DNA of 64,000 nucleotides. Origin: Ensifer sp. MPMI2T (GTDB lineage Bacteria; Pseudomonadota; Alphaproteobacteria; Rhizobiales; Rhizobiaceae). The notes beneath the pieces were generated by a model, which did no database searches, was not told the DNA's origin, and saw only the letters and a program-made list of their open reading frames with translations. The stretch is taken from NCBI RefSeq assembly GCF_004827385.1, contig NZ_SRXN01000004.1, forward strand, positions 124,001-188,000, in the 5' to 3' direction. This document shows, in pieces, positions 7,467 through 17,775 of this stretch. Within the stretch, counting starts at the first letter, position 1, and every line of letters begins with the position of its first letter. Made by a program: the position numbers and the translations under genes.

Positions 7467-10400
7467 ATGAACGTGTCTAGAAACGCTCCGACGCCGCTTG
7501 GACCATCAGGGCCGCAATCGGCCTGGCCGAACAACGAAAGCCGGGCTGATCAACCCCGGTTGGAATCAGAAACCGCAGCCATGCTCCTTCAGAATAAGCC
7601 GTCTCATTCACCGCGCGACCCCGAAGCGAAACAAATCGATTATAACGATTCGATTCGCTCGACCTATTTCTCGATCGACGACCTTCGGCAATGCGGTGAA
7701 AATCTCGCCCAGAAGGGCGCTTCGTCGCTGCCCGGTTTCTTTTCGTTCGATTTCCGCGCGCGGCACCGCGAAAACGAGAAGGAAATCCTCCGCGTCTATC
7801 GCGCCACGGCGGCTGACGTCGAAGCCGGCGCCTCGATCACGCCCGCGGCCGAGTGGCTGCTCGACAATCACCATGTGGTCGAGGAGGCGATCCAGGAAGT
7901 TCGGCGCGATTTTCCACGCAGGTTCTATCGGCAATTGCCGACACTTTCGGTGTCGGGTGTCGTCATCCCGCGCACGATGGCGCTGGCCTGGCTCTATGTC
8001 GCCCACACCCACAGCATGGTTTCGCGGGAAAACATCACCGCGATGGTCGAGGGTTTCCAACAGCATGAGACCTTCAAGATCGGCGAGTTGTGGGCGCTGC
8101 CGTCGATCCTGCGTTTCGTGCTGATCGAGAACCTGCGTCGGATCGCCATCCGGGTCGAGCGCTCGCGCGGCATGCGGCAGAAGGCGAACGAGGTCGCCGA
8201 CCAGATCGTGCGCCTGAACGATCCAGAAAGGTGCCGTGCGCTGCTTGCGGAATCGGAGGCGCTCTCCGCCGACAACACCTTCATCGCGCAGCTTCTCTAT
8301 CGCATGCGCGACGGTTCCCAGACTTCGGGCGCGGTGATCGGCTGGATCGAGGAACGGCTCGAAAGGCGCGGCACGGACGTCGAGGAGGCGCTCGTCGCCG
8401 AGCAGAACCGCCTGGGGTCCGGCAACGCGACGATGAGCAACATCATCCGCAGCCTGCGCGAGATCGACGACACGGACTGGGCCGTCTGGTTCGAGAGCGT
8501 CAGCAAGATCGACGCGGCGCTTCGCGAAGGCTCCGATTATGCCTCGCTCGACTTCGGCTCGCGCAACAAGTACCGCGACACGATCGAGAAACTGGCGCGC
8601 CGCTCCGGTCACAGCGAGCATGAAGTCACCCAGATCGCGATCGAGATGGTCGAGGAAGCAAAGGCGGCCGCGGCTGTCGAAGCGCCGCTGCAGGAGCCGA
8701 ATGTTGGCTCCTTCCTGGTCGGCATGCAGTACAAGGAGCTGGAGAACAGGATCGGCTATTCGCCGTCACCGCTCCAGCACATCATCCGTTTCGGCCGTAA
8801 GCTGGGCTGGTTCGCGATCGCCGGACCGAACATTCTCCTGACCATTCTCGCGATGGTCGCCGTCTACGCCTTCGTCAGCCCGATGGAAATTCCAAACGGC
8901 GCCAAGCTGATCATGCTGCTGCTTTTCGCGCTGCCGGCTTCGGAAGGCGCGATGGGGCTTTTCAACACGCTGGTCACGCTCGTCGTCAAACCGTCGCGGC
9001 TCGTCGGCTACGAGTTCCTCAACGGCATCCCGGCGGATGCCCGCACGCTTGTCGTCGTCCCCTGTCTGATCGCCAAGCGCGACCATGTCGACGAGCTGGT
9101 GCGCAATCTGGAGGTCCACTATCTCGCCAACCCGCGTGGCGAAATCTACTTCGCCCTGCTCAGCGACTGGGCCGACAGCAAGTTCGAGGAAACGCCCACC
9201 GACATGGACGTCCTGGAATATGCGAAGCGCGAAATCGCCGAGCTCTCGGCCCGATACGCCTACGACGGCAAGACGCGCTTCTTCTTGCTGCATCGCCGCC
9301 GGCTCTTCAACGAGGCCGAGGGCGTCTGGATGGGATGGGAGCGCAAGCGCGGCAAGCTGCATGAGCTCAACCTTCTGCTCCGTGGCGACCGCGATACCTC
9401 GTTCCTGCCGGGCGCCAACATGGTTCCGGACGGCGTCCAATACGTGATGACGCTCGATTCCGACACCCGCCTGATGCGCGACGCGGTGACGAAGCTGGTC
9501 GGCAAGCTCTACCATCCGATCAACCGACCGGTCGTGAACAAGAAGCAGGAAGTGCTCACCGGCTATGGCCTGCTACAGCCGCGTGTGACGCCATCGCTTA
9601 CCACCGGCAGCGAGGCTTCCGCGTTCCAGCGCATCTTCTCGATCCACCGCGGCATCGATCCCTATGTCTTCACGGTCTCCGACGTCTATCAGGACATCGT
9701 CAGCGAGGGCAGTTTCACCGGCAAGGGTCTCTATCATGTCGATGCCTTCGAGGCGGCGCTGAAGAGCCGGATCGAAGAGAATGCCGTGCTCAGCCACGAC
9801 CTGCTCGAAGGGTCCTATGCACGCTGCGCGCTCGTAACCGACGTCGAGCTCGTGGAAGATTTCCCGACCCGCTATGAGGTGGAAATGTCGCGCCAGCATC
9901 GCTGGGCGCGTGGTGACTGGCAACTGCTGCCCTATATCTTCAACCCGTCGAACGGCCTGTCGATGCTCGGCCGCTGGAAGATGTATGACAACCTGCGCCG
10001 GTCGCTCATCCCGGTCGCCTGGCTCGTCGCTTCGGTCATGGGCTGGTACTACATGGAGCCGACCGAGGCGCTGATCTGGCAGATCGTGCTGATCTTCAGC
10101 TTGTTCGTCGCCCCCACCCTGTCGCTGATCAACGGGATCATGCCGCGCCGCAACGACATCGTCGCACGGGCGCATCTGCATACGGTGCTTTCGGATATTC
10201 GCGCCGCCAACGCCCAGGTGGCGCTCCGCATCGTCTTCATCGCCCACAATGCCGCAATGATGGCGGATGCGATCGTTCGTTCGCTCTACCGCACCTTCGT
10301 CAGCCGCAAGCTGATGCTCGAGTGGCGCACCGCGGCGCAGGTTCAGAGTGCCGGCCACGGCTCGATCGGCGATTATTTCGCCGCGATGTGGACGGCGCCG

Positions 10401-13400
10401 GCCTTGTCGGTCGTTTCACTGGCGCTTGCCGCTGTATCCGATACCGGACTGCCCTACATCGGCATCCCTTTCGCGCTCATTTGGGCGACTTCGCCTCTGG
10501 TTGCGTGGTTTGTCAGCCAATCGGCCGAGACCGAGGACCAGCTCGTCGTGTCGGATGAAGCGATCGACGAGATGCGCAAGATCGCCCGGCGTACCTGGCG
10601 CTATTTCGAAACCTTCGTGACCGCCGAGCAGAACTTCCTGCCGCCGGACAATTTCCAGGAAACGCCGCAGCCGGTGCTGGCGGAGCGTACGTCGCCCACC
10701 AATATCGGCGTCTATCTCCTCTCGGTGATGTCCGCGCGCGATTTCGGCTGGATCGGTTTCGAAGACACGATCACGCGGCTCGAGCAGACGATCGCGACGA
10801 TCGACCGTATGCCGAAATATCGCGGCCATCTCTTCAACTGGTACCGGACGCGATCGCTCGAAACCATGGAGCCGCGCTATGTCTCGTCCGTCGACAGCGG
10901 TAACCTCGCCGGCCACCTGATCGCGGTTTCGTCGATGTGCCGGGAATGGGCCGAGGCACCCTCCGCCCATGTCCAGGGCAGTCTCGACGGCATTGGCGAT
11001 GTCGCCGCCATCCTCTTGGAAGTGCTGACCGAACTGCCGGACGATCGCAAGACCGTGCGGCCGTTGCGCCGCCTGATCGAAGAGCGCATCGCCGGCTTCC
11101 AGAACGCGCTTGCCGCCGTAAAGCGCGAGCATGAATTCGCGTCGATCCGAGTGATCAACCTGGCGGTGCTTGCGCGCGACATGCACAAGCTTGCCGCCAA
11201 CCTCGATCACGAGGTACGCACCGCCCAGAGCGCCGAGGTGGAGAAATGGGCGGGTTCGCTTGTTTCCACCTGCGAGGCGCATATCGCTGACGGCGTCTTC
11301 GACCTCGGCGCGATCGAGGCACTGCGCCAGCGCCTCCTAGTGCTCAAGGAGCGCGCACGCGATATCGCCTTCTCGATGGACTTCGGCTTCCTGTTCCGGC
11401 CGGAGCGGCGGTTGCTTTCCATCGGCTACCGCGTCAACGCCAACGAGCTCGACGAAGCCTGCTACGATCTGCTTGCCTCCGAAGCGCGGTTGACGAGCCT
11501 TTTTGCGATCGCCAAGGGCGATCTGCCGACGGAGCACTGGTACAAGCTCGGGCGCCCGATCGTGCCTGTCGGCGCGCGCGGCGCGCTCGTCTCCTGGTCC
11601 GGTTCGATGTTCGAATATCTGATGCCACCGCTGGTCATGCAGGAGCGGCAGGGCGGCATTCTCAATCAGACGAACAATCTGGTGGTGCAGGAGCAGATCA
11701 ACCACGGCCGTCGCCTCGGGACCCCGTGGGGCATTTCGGAAGCCGCGTTCAACGCGCGCGACCATGAGCTCACCTATCAGTACACCAACTTCGGCGTGCC
11801 GACACTCGGCCTGAAGCGCGGGCTCGGCCAGAATGCGGTGATTGCCCCCTACGCGTCGATCCTCGCCTGCATGTACGATCCGAAGTCTGCCCTCGCCAAT
11901 CTGGCGCGGCTCAGGGAGGCCGGTGCTCTCGGCGCCTACGGCTTCCATGACGCCGTCGATTTCACGCCGACGCGTGTTCCTGAAGGGCAGAAATGCGCCG
12001 TGGTGCGCAACTACTATGCCCACCACCACGGCATGTCGGTCGCGGCTGTCGCGAACGTCGTGTTCAACGGCCGCCTGCGCGAGTGGTTCCATGCCGATCC
12101 GGTGATCGAGGCGGCCGAACTGCTGCTGCAGGAGAAGGCACCGCGCGACATTCCGGTGATGAATGCCAAGCGCGAGCCGGAATCACTCGGCAAGGGTCAG
12201 GCCGATCTCCTCAGACCGGAAGTCCGCATCATCGAGGATCCGCTGACGCAGGACCGCGAAACGGTGTTCCTGTCGAACGGGCATTATTCGATCATGCTGA
12301 CCGCGACCGGCGCCGGCTATGCGCGCTGGAACGGCCAGTCGGTCACGCGGTGGAAACCGGATCCGGTCGAAGACCGGACGGGTACCTTCATCTTCCTGCG
12401 CGACACCGTCACCGGCGACTGGTGGTCGGCCACGGCCGAACCGCGCCGCGCGGCAGGCGAAAAGACCATGACCCGGTTCGGCGACGACAAGGCGGAGTTC
12501 GTCAAGACCGTCGGTGATCTCACGAGCGAGGTCGAATGCATCGTCGCGACCGAGCACGATGCGGAGGGCCGCCGGGTCATCCTGCTCAACACCGGCACGG
12601 AGGACCGCTTCATCGAAGTCACGTCCTATGCGGAGCCGGTGCTTGCGACGGACGATGCCGACAGCGCGCATCTCGCCTTCTCCAAGATGTTTCTGCGCAC
12701 CGAGATCAGCCGGCAGGGCGATGTCATCCGTGTCTCGCGCAGCAAGCGCGGCCCGGGCGATCCGGACATGGAGGTTGCGCACCTCATCACCGACAATGCC
12801 GGCAGCGACCGCCACACCCAGGTGGAAACCGACCGTCGGCGTTTCCTGGGGCAGGGCCGCACGCTCGCGGAAGCAGCCGCCTTCGACCCCGGCGTCACCC
12901 TTTCGGGAACGGAAGGCTTCACGCTCGATCCGATCATGTCGCTTCGCCGCGTCGTGCGCGTTCCGGCGGGCAAGAAGGTGAGCGTCATCTTCTGGACGAT
13001 CGCCGCACCGAACCGTGAGACCGTCGATCGCGCGATCGATCGCTACCGGCACCCGGAAACCTTCAACCACGAACTGATCCATGCCTGGACGCGCAGCCAG
13101 GTGCAGATGCGCCATGTCGGGGTGACGTCGCAGGAGGCGGCAAGCTTCCAGATGCTTGGCCGCTACCTCGTCTATCCGGACATGCACCTTCGTGCCGATA
13201 CGGCGACGGTCAAGTCCGGACTCGCCTCCCAGGCGGCGCTGTGGCCGCTGGCGATCTCCGGCGATTATCCGATCTTCTGCCTGAGGATCAACGACGACGG
13301 CGATCTCGGCATCGCGCGCGAAGCGTTGCGCGCGCAGGAATATCTGAGAGCTCGCGGCATTACCGCCGACCTCGTCGTGATCAACGAGCGGGCGTCCTCC

Positions 13401-16076
13401 TATGCCCAGGATCTGCAACACACGCTCGATTCTATGTGCGAAAACCTGCGACTTCGCGGCCTTTCCGACGGTCCGAGGCAGCATATCTTCGCGGTGCGCC
13501 GCGATTTGATGGAGTCTGAGACCTGGTCGACATTGCTTTCGGCCTCGCGAGCCGTCTTCCATGCCCGCAACGGCACGATTTCCGACCAGATCGCCCGTGC
13601 AACGGCACTTTACGCGAAGCCTGCCGCGAAAATCACCGAGACCACCCAGATGCTGCTACCGGTGATCCAGGAGGCGGGCGAGCGTCCCGCAGCCGAAATC
13701 AGCGGCGCCGGCCTGGAGTTTTGGAACGGCTTTGGTGGCTTCGCGGATGAGGGGCGTGAATATGTCGTGCGGCTGCGCGGCGGCGAAGCGACGCCGCATC
13801 CGTGGATCAACGTCATTTCCAACGAACACTTCGGCTTCCATGTTTCTGCCGAGGGCTCGGCGTTCTCCTGGAGCCGCAATTCGCGCGACTATCAGCTGAC
13901 GCCGTGGACCAACGATGCGGTCGTCAACCGCCCGGGCGAGGCGATCTTTATTCGCGACTTGGCGAGCGGCTCTGTGCTGACGCCTTACGCCGCGCTTTCG
14001 CGGCGGAAGTCGGTCGTGTTCGAGGCCCGTCACGGGCTCGGCTATTCGAGCTTTGCAAGTACCCAGGACGAGCTCGAAATCGAGGCGGTCCATACCGTGC
14101 ACAGGACCTTGCCGGCAAGACTCGTGCGGCTCTCAATCCGCAACCGCGGTGCCTCCGCGCGGCAATTGCGGATTTACGGCTATGCCGAATGGGTCCTCGG
14201 CAACAATCGCGGCCGGATGGCTCCGTTCGTCCTGCCCGAATGGCATGAGGACGCCCAGGCGCTTGTTGCGACCAATCCGTACAGTCTCGACTATGCCGGA
14301 CGTTCGGCCTTCCTCGCGATCGACGCACAGGTCGCCTCCTATACGGCGAGCCGGCGGGAGTTCCTGGGACAGGCTGGCGGAATTCTGGCGCCGCAAGCGG
14401 TTATCGCCGGTGCTGCATTGACCGGTGTCACGGAGACCGATGGCGATGCCTGCGCGGCCCTCTCGTCCGATCTCTTTATCGAACCGGGTGCCGAGCGGCA
14501 GATCACTTTCTTCCTCGGCGACGTCGACAGCGGCGAACAGGTGCAGTCGATTCTTACCGAATTGCGCGGAACCGCCTTCGACACGACGCTCAAGGCGACG
14601 AAGGCATTCTGGAGCGAATTCACCGGCGTCGTGAAGGTTGAAACGCCTGACAGGGCCTTCAACCACATGGTCAACCATTGGCTGCCCTACCAGAGCCTCG
14701 GCTGCCGCATCATGGCGCGCTCCGCCTTCTATCAGGCAAGCGGCGCCTACGGTTTCCGCGACCAGTTGCAGGATACGCTTGCCTTCCTCATGCATCGGCC
14801 GGAGCTTGCACGCGCGCAGATCCTCAATGCGGCCGCCCGGCAGTTCGTCGAGGGCGACGTGCAGCACTGGTGGCTGCCCGGCACCGGTGCCGGCGTCCGC
14901 ACCATAATTTCCGACGATGTCGTCTGGCTCGCGCACGCGGTCGCGCATTATTGCGCGGTTACCGGCACGACGGACATCCTCGGCGAGAAGGTGCCGTTCA
15001 TTGTCGGGCCAGCCCTCGAAGAGGGGCAGCACGACAGCTTCTTCCCGCCCGAGACCGCGGACGAGACGGCCGATATCTACGAGCACTGCGCCCGCGCGCT
15101 CGATCTCGCAATCAAGCGGACCGGCGCGAACGGTCTGCCGCTCATTCTCGGCGGCGACTGGAACGACGGCATGAACCGCGTCGGTATTGCCGGGGAGGGC
15201 ACGAGCGTCTGGCTTGGCTGGTTCCTGGCCGGTGCGCTACGTGCCTTCGTGCCTTATGCCCGCAAGCGGAAGGATGAGCCGCGCGCCAAGCTTTGGGAGT
15301 CGCATCTCGAGATGCTGAAAGCAGCGCTGGACGGCGCAGGCTGGGACGGCGATTACTATCGCCGCGGCTACTATGACGACGGCACGCCGCTCGGATCGGC
15401 CGAAAACGTCGAGTGCCGGATCGATTCCATCGCCCAGTCGTGGAGTGCGCTCTCTGGTGAAGGCGAGTCAGAACGCTCCCGGCACGCCATGGACGCGGTG
15501 ATGGCGGAACTCGTTGATCCGGAAAAACGGATCGTGAGGCTCTTCACGCCGCCGCTCGAAAAGACGCAGCAGGACCCGGGCTACATCAAAGCCTACCCGC
15601 CGGGCGTGCGCGAAAACGGCGGCCAGTATACCCATGCGGCCACCTGGGTCGTGCTCGCCTTTGCCGCTCAGGGGCGGGCGGAAGAGGCGTGGCGAACCTT
15701 CCAGATGCTCAACCCCGTATCGCATGCGCTCAGCCGCGACGATGCCGAGCACTACAGGGTCGAACCCTATGTCGTCGCCGCCGACGTCTATGGCGAAGGC
15801 GAACTCGCGGGGCGCGGCGGCTGGACTTGGTACACCGGCTCGGCCGGCTGGCTCTATCGTGCGGGGGTCGAGGGCATACTCGGCATTCGCCTGAAGGGTA
15901 AGAAGCTGGTGATTCGGCCCGTGCTGCCGGCGGACTGGACGGGCTATTCCGCCGAGGTCCGGGTAAATGGCACCACGCACCGGATTTCCGTGGGCCGCGA
16001 TTCAAAAACTGGTGAACCGATCGTCAGCGTAAATAATAGTGTCACAAAAAACGCGCATGAAGGGATTTTGCTGTAA
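7467..16076 (+). CDS. ndvB: Cyclic beta-1,2-glucan synthase (NdvB/ChvB)
   Basis: A 2869-residue integral inner-membrane enzyme making cyclic beta-1,2-glucan from UDP-glucose, with initiation, elongation, length control and cyclisation in one chain. The order is a soluble N-terminal region (1-440), membrane segments around 445-510, a GT84 glycosyltransferase with Asp664-x-Asp666 and Q-H-R-W (810-813), more membrane segments (about 830-1010), a glycoamylase-like domain (GTPWGISEAAFN near 1418), then GH94-like domains ending in a phosphorylase-type barrel with GGDWNDGMNRVG (Asp2564, Asp2567). I chose the ATG at 7467 because gggagg lies just before it; ATGs at 7455 and 7581 are also in frame, the last giving 2831 residues, close to the length I recall for NdvB. 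Needed for osmoadaptation and plant infection in rhizobia. Confidence 0.97.
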   Translation: MNVSRNAPTPLGPSGPQSAWPNNESRADQPRLESETAAMLLQNKPSHSPRDPEAKQIDYNDSIRSTYFSIDDLRQCGENLAQKGASSLPGFFSFDFRARHRENEKEILRVYRATAADVEAGASITPAAEWLLDNHHVVEEAIQEVRRDFPRRFYRQLPTLSVSGVVIPRTMALAWLYVAHTHSMVSRENITAMVEGFQQHETFKIGELWALPSILRFVLIENLRRIAIRVERSRGMRQKANEVADQIVRLNDPERCRALLAESEALSADNTFIAQLLYRMRDGSQTSGAVIGWIEERLERRGTDVEEALVAEQNRLGSGNATMSNIIRSLREIDDTDWAVWFESVSKIDAALREGSDYASLDFGSRNKYRDTIEKLARRSGHSEHEVTQIAIEMVEEAKAAAAVEAPLQEPNVGSFLVGMQYKELENRIGYSPSPLQHIIRFGRKLGWFAIAGPNILLTILAMVAVYAFVSPMEIPNGAKLIMLLLFALPASEGAMGLFNTLVTLVVKPSRLVGYEFLNGIPADARTLVVVPCLIAKRDHVDELVRNLEVHYLANPRGEIYFALLSDWADSKFEETPTDMDVLEYAKREIAELSARYAYDGKTRFFLLHRRRLFNEAEGVWMGWERKRGKLHELNLLLRGDRDTSFLPGANMVPDGVQYVMTLDSDTRLMRDAVTKLVGKLYHPINRPVVNKKQEVLTGYGLLQPRVTPSLTTGSEASAFQRIFSIHRGIDPYVFTVSDVYQDIVSEGSFTGKGLYHVDAFEAALKSRIEENAVLSHDLLEGSYARCALVTDVELVEDFPTRYEVEMSRQHRWARGDWQLLPYIFNPSNGLSMLGRWKMYDNLRRSLIPVAWLVASVMGWYYMEPTEALIWQIVLIFSLFVAPTLSLINGIMPRRNDIVARAHLHTVLSDIRAANAQVALRIVFIAHNAAMMADAIVRSLYRTFVSRKLMLEWRTAAQVQSAGHGSIGDYFAAMWTAPALSVVSLALAAVSDTGLPYIGIPFALIWATSPLVAWFVSQSAETEDQLVVSDEAIDEMRKIARRTWRYFETFVTAEQNFLPPDNFQETPQPVLAERTSPTNIGVYLLSVMSARDFGWIGFEDTITRLEQTIATIDRMPKYRGHLFNWYRTRSLETMEPRYVSSVDSGNLAGHLIAVSSMCREWAEAPSAHVQGSLDGIGDVAAILLEVLTELPDDRKTVRPLRRLIEERIAGFQNALAAVKREHEFASIRVINLAVLARDMHKLAANLDHEVRTAQSAEVEKWAGSLVSTCEAHIADGVFDLGAIEALRQRLLVLKERARDIAFSMDFGFLFRPERRLLSIGYRVNANELDEACYDLLASEARLTSLFAIAKGDLPTEHWYKLGRPIVPVGARGALVSWSGSMFEYLMPPLVMQERQGGILNQTNNLVVQEQINHGRRLGTPWGISEAAFNARDHELTYQYTNFGVPTLGLKRGLGQNAVIAPYASILACMYDPKSALANLARLREAGALGAYGFHDAVDFTPTRVPEGQKCAVVRNYYAHHHGMSVAAVANVVFNGRLREWFHADPVIEAAELLLQEKAPRDIPVMNAKREPESLGKGQADLLRPEVRIIEDPLTQDRETVFLSNGHYSIMLTATGAGYARWNGQSVTRWKPDPVEDRTGTFIFLRDTVTGDWWSATAEPRRAAGEKTMTRFGDDKAEFVKTVGDLTSEVECIVATEHDAEGRRVILLNTGTEDRFIEVTSYAEPVLATDDADSAHLAFSKMFLRTEISRQGDVIRVSRSKRGPGDPDMEVAHLITDNAGSDRHTQVETDRRRFLGQGRTLAEAAAFDPGVTLSGTEGFTLDPIMSLRRVVRVPAGKKVSVIFWTIAAPNRETVDRAIDRYRHPETFNHELIHAWTRSQVQMRHVGVTSQEAASFQMLGRYLVYPDMHLRADTATVKSGLASQAALWPLAISGDYPIFCLRINDDGDLGIAREALRAQEYLRARGITADLVVINERASSYAQDLQHTLDSMCENLRLRGLSDGPRQHIFAVRRDLMESETWSTLLSASRAVFHARNGTISDQIARATALYAKPAAKITETTQMLLPVIQEAGERPAAEISGAGLEFWNGFGGFADEGREYVVRLRGGEATPHPWINVISNEHFGFHVSAEGSAFSWSRNSRDYQLTPWTNDAVVNRPGEAIFIRDLASGSVLTPYAALSRRKSVVFEARHGLGYSSFASTQDELEIEAVHTVHRTLPARLVRLSIRNRGASARQLRIYGYAEWVLGNNRGRMAPFVLPEWHEDAQALVATNPYSLDYAGRSAFLAIDAQVASYTASRREFLGQAGGILAPQAVIAGAALTGVTETDGDACAALSSDLFIEPGAERQITFFLGDVDSGEQVQSILTELRGTAFDTTLKATKAFWSEFTGVVKVETPDRAFNHMVNHWLPYQSLGCRIMARSAFYQASGAYGFRDQLQDTLAFLMHRPELARAQILNAAARQFVEGDVQHWWLPGTGAGVRTIISDDVVWLAHAVAHYCAVTGTTDILGEKVPFIVGPALEEGQHDSFFPPETADETADIYEHCARALDLAIKRTGANGLPLILGGDWNDGMNRVGIAGEGTSVWLGWFLAGALRAFVPYARKRKDEPRAKLWESHLEMLKAALDGAGWDGDYYRRGYYDDGTPLGSAENVECRIDSIAQSWSALSGEGESERSRHAMDAVMAELVDPEKRIVRLFTPPLEKTQQDPGYIKAYPPGVRENGGQYTHAATWVVLAFAAQGRAEEAWRTFQMLNPVSHALSRDDAEHYRVEPYVVAADVYGEGELAGRGGWTWYTGSAGWLYRAGVEGILGIRLKGKKLVIRPVLPADWTGYSAEVRVNGTTHRISVGRDSKTGEPIVSVNNSVTKNAHEGILL

Positions 16077-16099
16077 CCGCCGGAATTGAGCATAGGAGG

Positions 16100-16140
16100 A
16101 AACCGGCTTTGTACCAGACGGGCAAGGCCGGTTTTCGTTT
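16100..16140 (+). terminator. Rho-independent terminator after ndvB
   Basis: Stem aaaccggc (16100-16107) pairs with gccggttt (16127-16134) across a 19-nt loop and is followed by a T-rich run. It starts 24 bp after the ndvB stop, so opgC probably has its own promoter or depends on readthrough. Confidence 0.7.
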
Positions 16141-16164
16141 GCCGCTCAGTTCCAGCCGCGACCC

Positions 16165-16265
16165 CTACAGCGCCGCGCGTCTTAATCAGACACGCAAAGG
16201 ACGCTGTAGCACTTCGAATTGCTGCATGTTTTATCCTTGAATCGGCTACGATCCAAGGAAACATG
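16165..16265. repeat. Dispersed palindromic repeat, ctacagcgccgcgcgt family
   Basis: Two hairpins joined by a conserved linker: ctacagcgccgcgcgtct with its inverse ending gacgctgtag, the linker cacttcgaattgctgcatg, then a stem around atccttg/caagga. The same modules recur at 18131, 34971, 37201, 49045 and 52815. It fills most of the ndvB-opgC gap, where I see no gene. Confidence 0.65.
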
Positions 16266-16389
16266 GAGTGTTCGGGATCGCGCTTCATCAACGGTGTCGA
16301 AAGCTTCCCGGAGATCGCCGGAGCGCGTTTTCGGCATCCTGTTTTCAACAGGGGTGGGGCGGGGCGCCAAATCCCGGATACCAGACCGC

Positions 16390-17595
16390 ATGCTGCAAAC
16401 GACATTTGGCAAGGACCCGATCAAGGCTGCCGGCTCGGATCACGACGATCCCGGCTCCAATCAGTCCAAGATCAGCGTTCCTCGTCCTGTGCCGATTACC
16501 AATCGCGATACACGCCTTGACGTCTTTCGCGCGCTCTGCCTGCTGACGATCTTCATCAATCACGTCCCAGGCCAATATCTCGAATATCTGACCCACAAGA
16601 ATATCGGCTTCTCGGATTCTGCCGAGGCCTTCGTGCTGATCTCCGGCCTGGCAGTGGGCGCTGCCTATGGCGGAAAATTCGTCGCCGGCGCAAGGCTCGC
16701 CCTGACCTTGAAGATGTGGCGGCGTGCGCTGACGCTCTATGTCGCGCATATCATGACGAGCGTCGTGACGCTGGCGATTTTCGCCGGCGGCGCGCTTTAT
16801 TTCGGCCGCCAGGACCTGATCGGCGAAATCAACATCCGGCCGATCGTCGAGCAGGCGGAGCAGGGCATCGTCGCGATGGTGCTGCTTGGCCATCAGCTCG
16901 GCTACAACAATATCCTGTCGCTCTACGCGGCGCTGTTCCTGATGCTGCCGGGCATCCTGTGGCTGAACGCTGTGGGCCGTTGGCTGGTCCTCGCGCTATC
17001 GGCCGCGCTGTGGCTCGCCGCCGGCTGGTTCAAGCTGGTGCCATCCAACTTCCTCGACGAGGGTTACTGGTTCCTCAATCCCTGGTCCTGGCAGTTCCTT
17101 TTCGTCATCGGCATTCTTGCGATGAGCCATGTGCGGGCCGGAGGACGCCTGCCGCGGCACTGGTTGTTAATCGGGGTTTCCGCCGCCTATCTGCTCGTTT
17201 CCGCCTTCTGGGTCGTGTTCTCCTGGTGGAACATCGACTTCTCCTTCGGGCTGCCGGCGGTGCTGACCGGCTTCGACAAGACTTTCCTGTCGCTGACGCG
17301 GCTCCTGCATGTGCTGGCGCTCGCCTATCTCTTGGCGATCACCCCCGCCATCAGCCGGTTGACCCGGCTTGAGAACAACCATCCGCTGGTGATGATCGGG
17401 CGCCATTCGCTGGCGGTTTTCATCTTCGGGACAATCCTTGCGATGGCGGGTCAGGTGCTTCACTTCGTCACCGGCAAGAACCCGATCATCGGCTCGCTCT
17501 TCGTCATCGGCGGCATCGGCCTGCACTTCGTCTACGCCTATTATCTCGAATGGCTGAAGGAGGTGGCGAGTGTGAAGCCGCTCAGGGCTGTCTAG
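16390..17595 (+). CDS. opgC: OpgC-family acyltransferase of periplasmic glucans (succinyl substitution)
   Basis: 401 residues, polytopic, about ten hydrophobic segments. The N-terminal RDTRLDVFRALCLLTIFINH followed by FSDSAEAFVLISGLAVG and, near the end, HPLVMIGRHSLAVFIFG are the pattern of the OpgC family, which transfers succinyl groups to osmoregulated periplasmic glucans in Rhodobacter and relatives. The frame is open back to 16219, but that part overlaps a dispersed repeat, so I start at the ATG giving MLQTTFGKDP. Its place directly after the glucan synthase and facing the exporter gene supports a role in adding anionic groups to cyclic beta-1,2-glucan. Confidence 0.9.
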   Translation: MLQTTFGKDPIKAAGSDHDDPGSNQSKISVPRPVPITNRDTRLDVFRALCLLTIFINHVPGQYLEYLTHKNIGFSDSAEAFVLISGLAVGAAYGGKFVAGARLALTLKMWRRALTLYVAHIMTSVVTLAIFAGGALYFGRQDLIGEINIRPIVEQAEQGIVAMVLLGHQLGYNNILSLYAALFLMLPGILWLNAVGRWLVLALSAALWLAAGWFKLVPSNFLDEGYWFLNPWSWQFLFVIGILAMSHVRAGGRLPRHWLLIGVSAAYLLVSAFWVVFSWWNIDFSFGLPAVLTGFDKTFLSLTRLLHVLALAYLLAITPAISRLTRLENNHPLVMIGRHSLAVFIFGTILAMAGQVLHFVTGKNPIIGSLFVIGGIGLHFVYAYYLEWLKEVASVKPLRAV

Positions 17596-17603
17596 GCGGG
17601 CGA

Positions 17604-17722
17604 TTGCCCCTCACCCTAGCCCTCTCCCCGCACGCGGGGAAAGGGGACTTGGGCGGCGCGACTTGTCCCTTCTCCCCGCTTGCGGGGAGAAGGTCGCGGC
17701 AGCGGGATGAGGGGCGATTGGG
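17604..17722. repeat. RIME-like intergenic repeat
   Basis: Reads gcccctcaccctagccctct, a hairpin with ccccgcacgcgggg, a spacer with gggcggcgcg, a second hairpin ccccgcttgcgggg, and gatgaggggcg. It begins 9 bp after the opgC stop and could double as the end signal of that transcript. Confidence 0.75.
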
Positions 17723-17775
17723 CGGTTGTTTTCGCCCACTCGTGCAGACGGATTGCGCGCCAATGCGTGGCGCGA

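Noticed and set aside
12183-13562. 459-codon minus-strand frame within ndvB
   Set aside because: Lies wholly inside the GH94 region of ndvB; no ribosome site and no family resemblance.
16219-16389. N-terminal extension of opgC
   Set aside because: Runs through a dispersed repeat and lacks similarity to the family; the ATG at 16390 gives the expected start.
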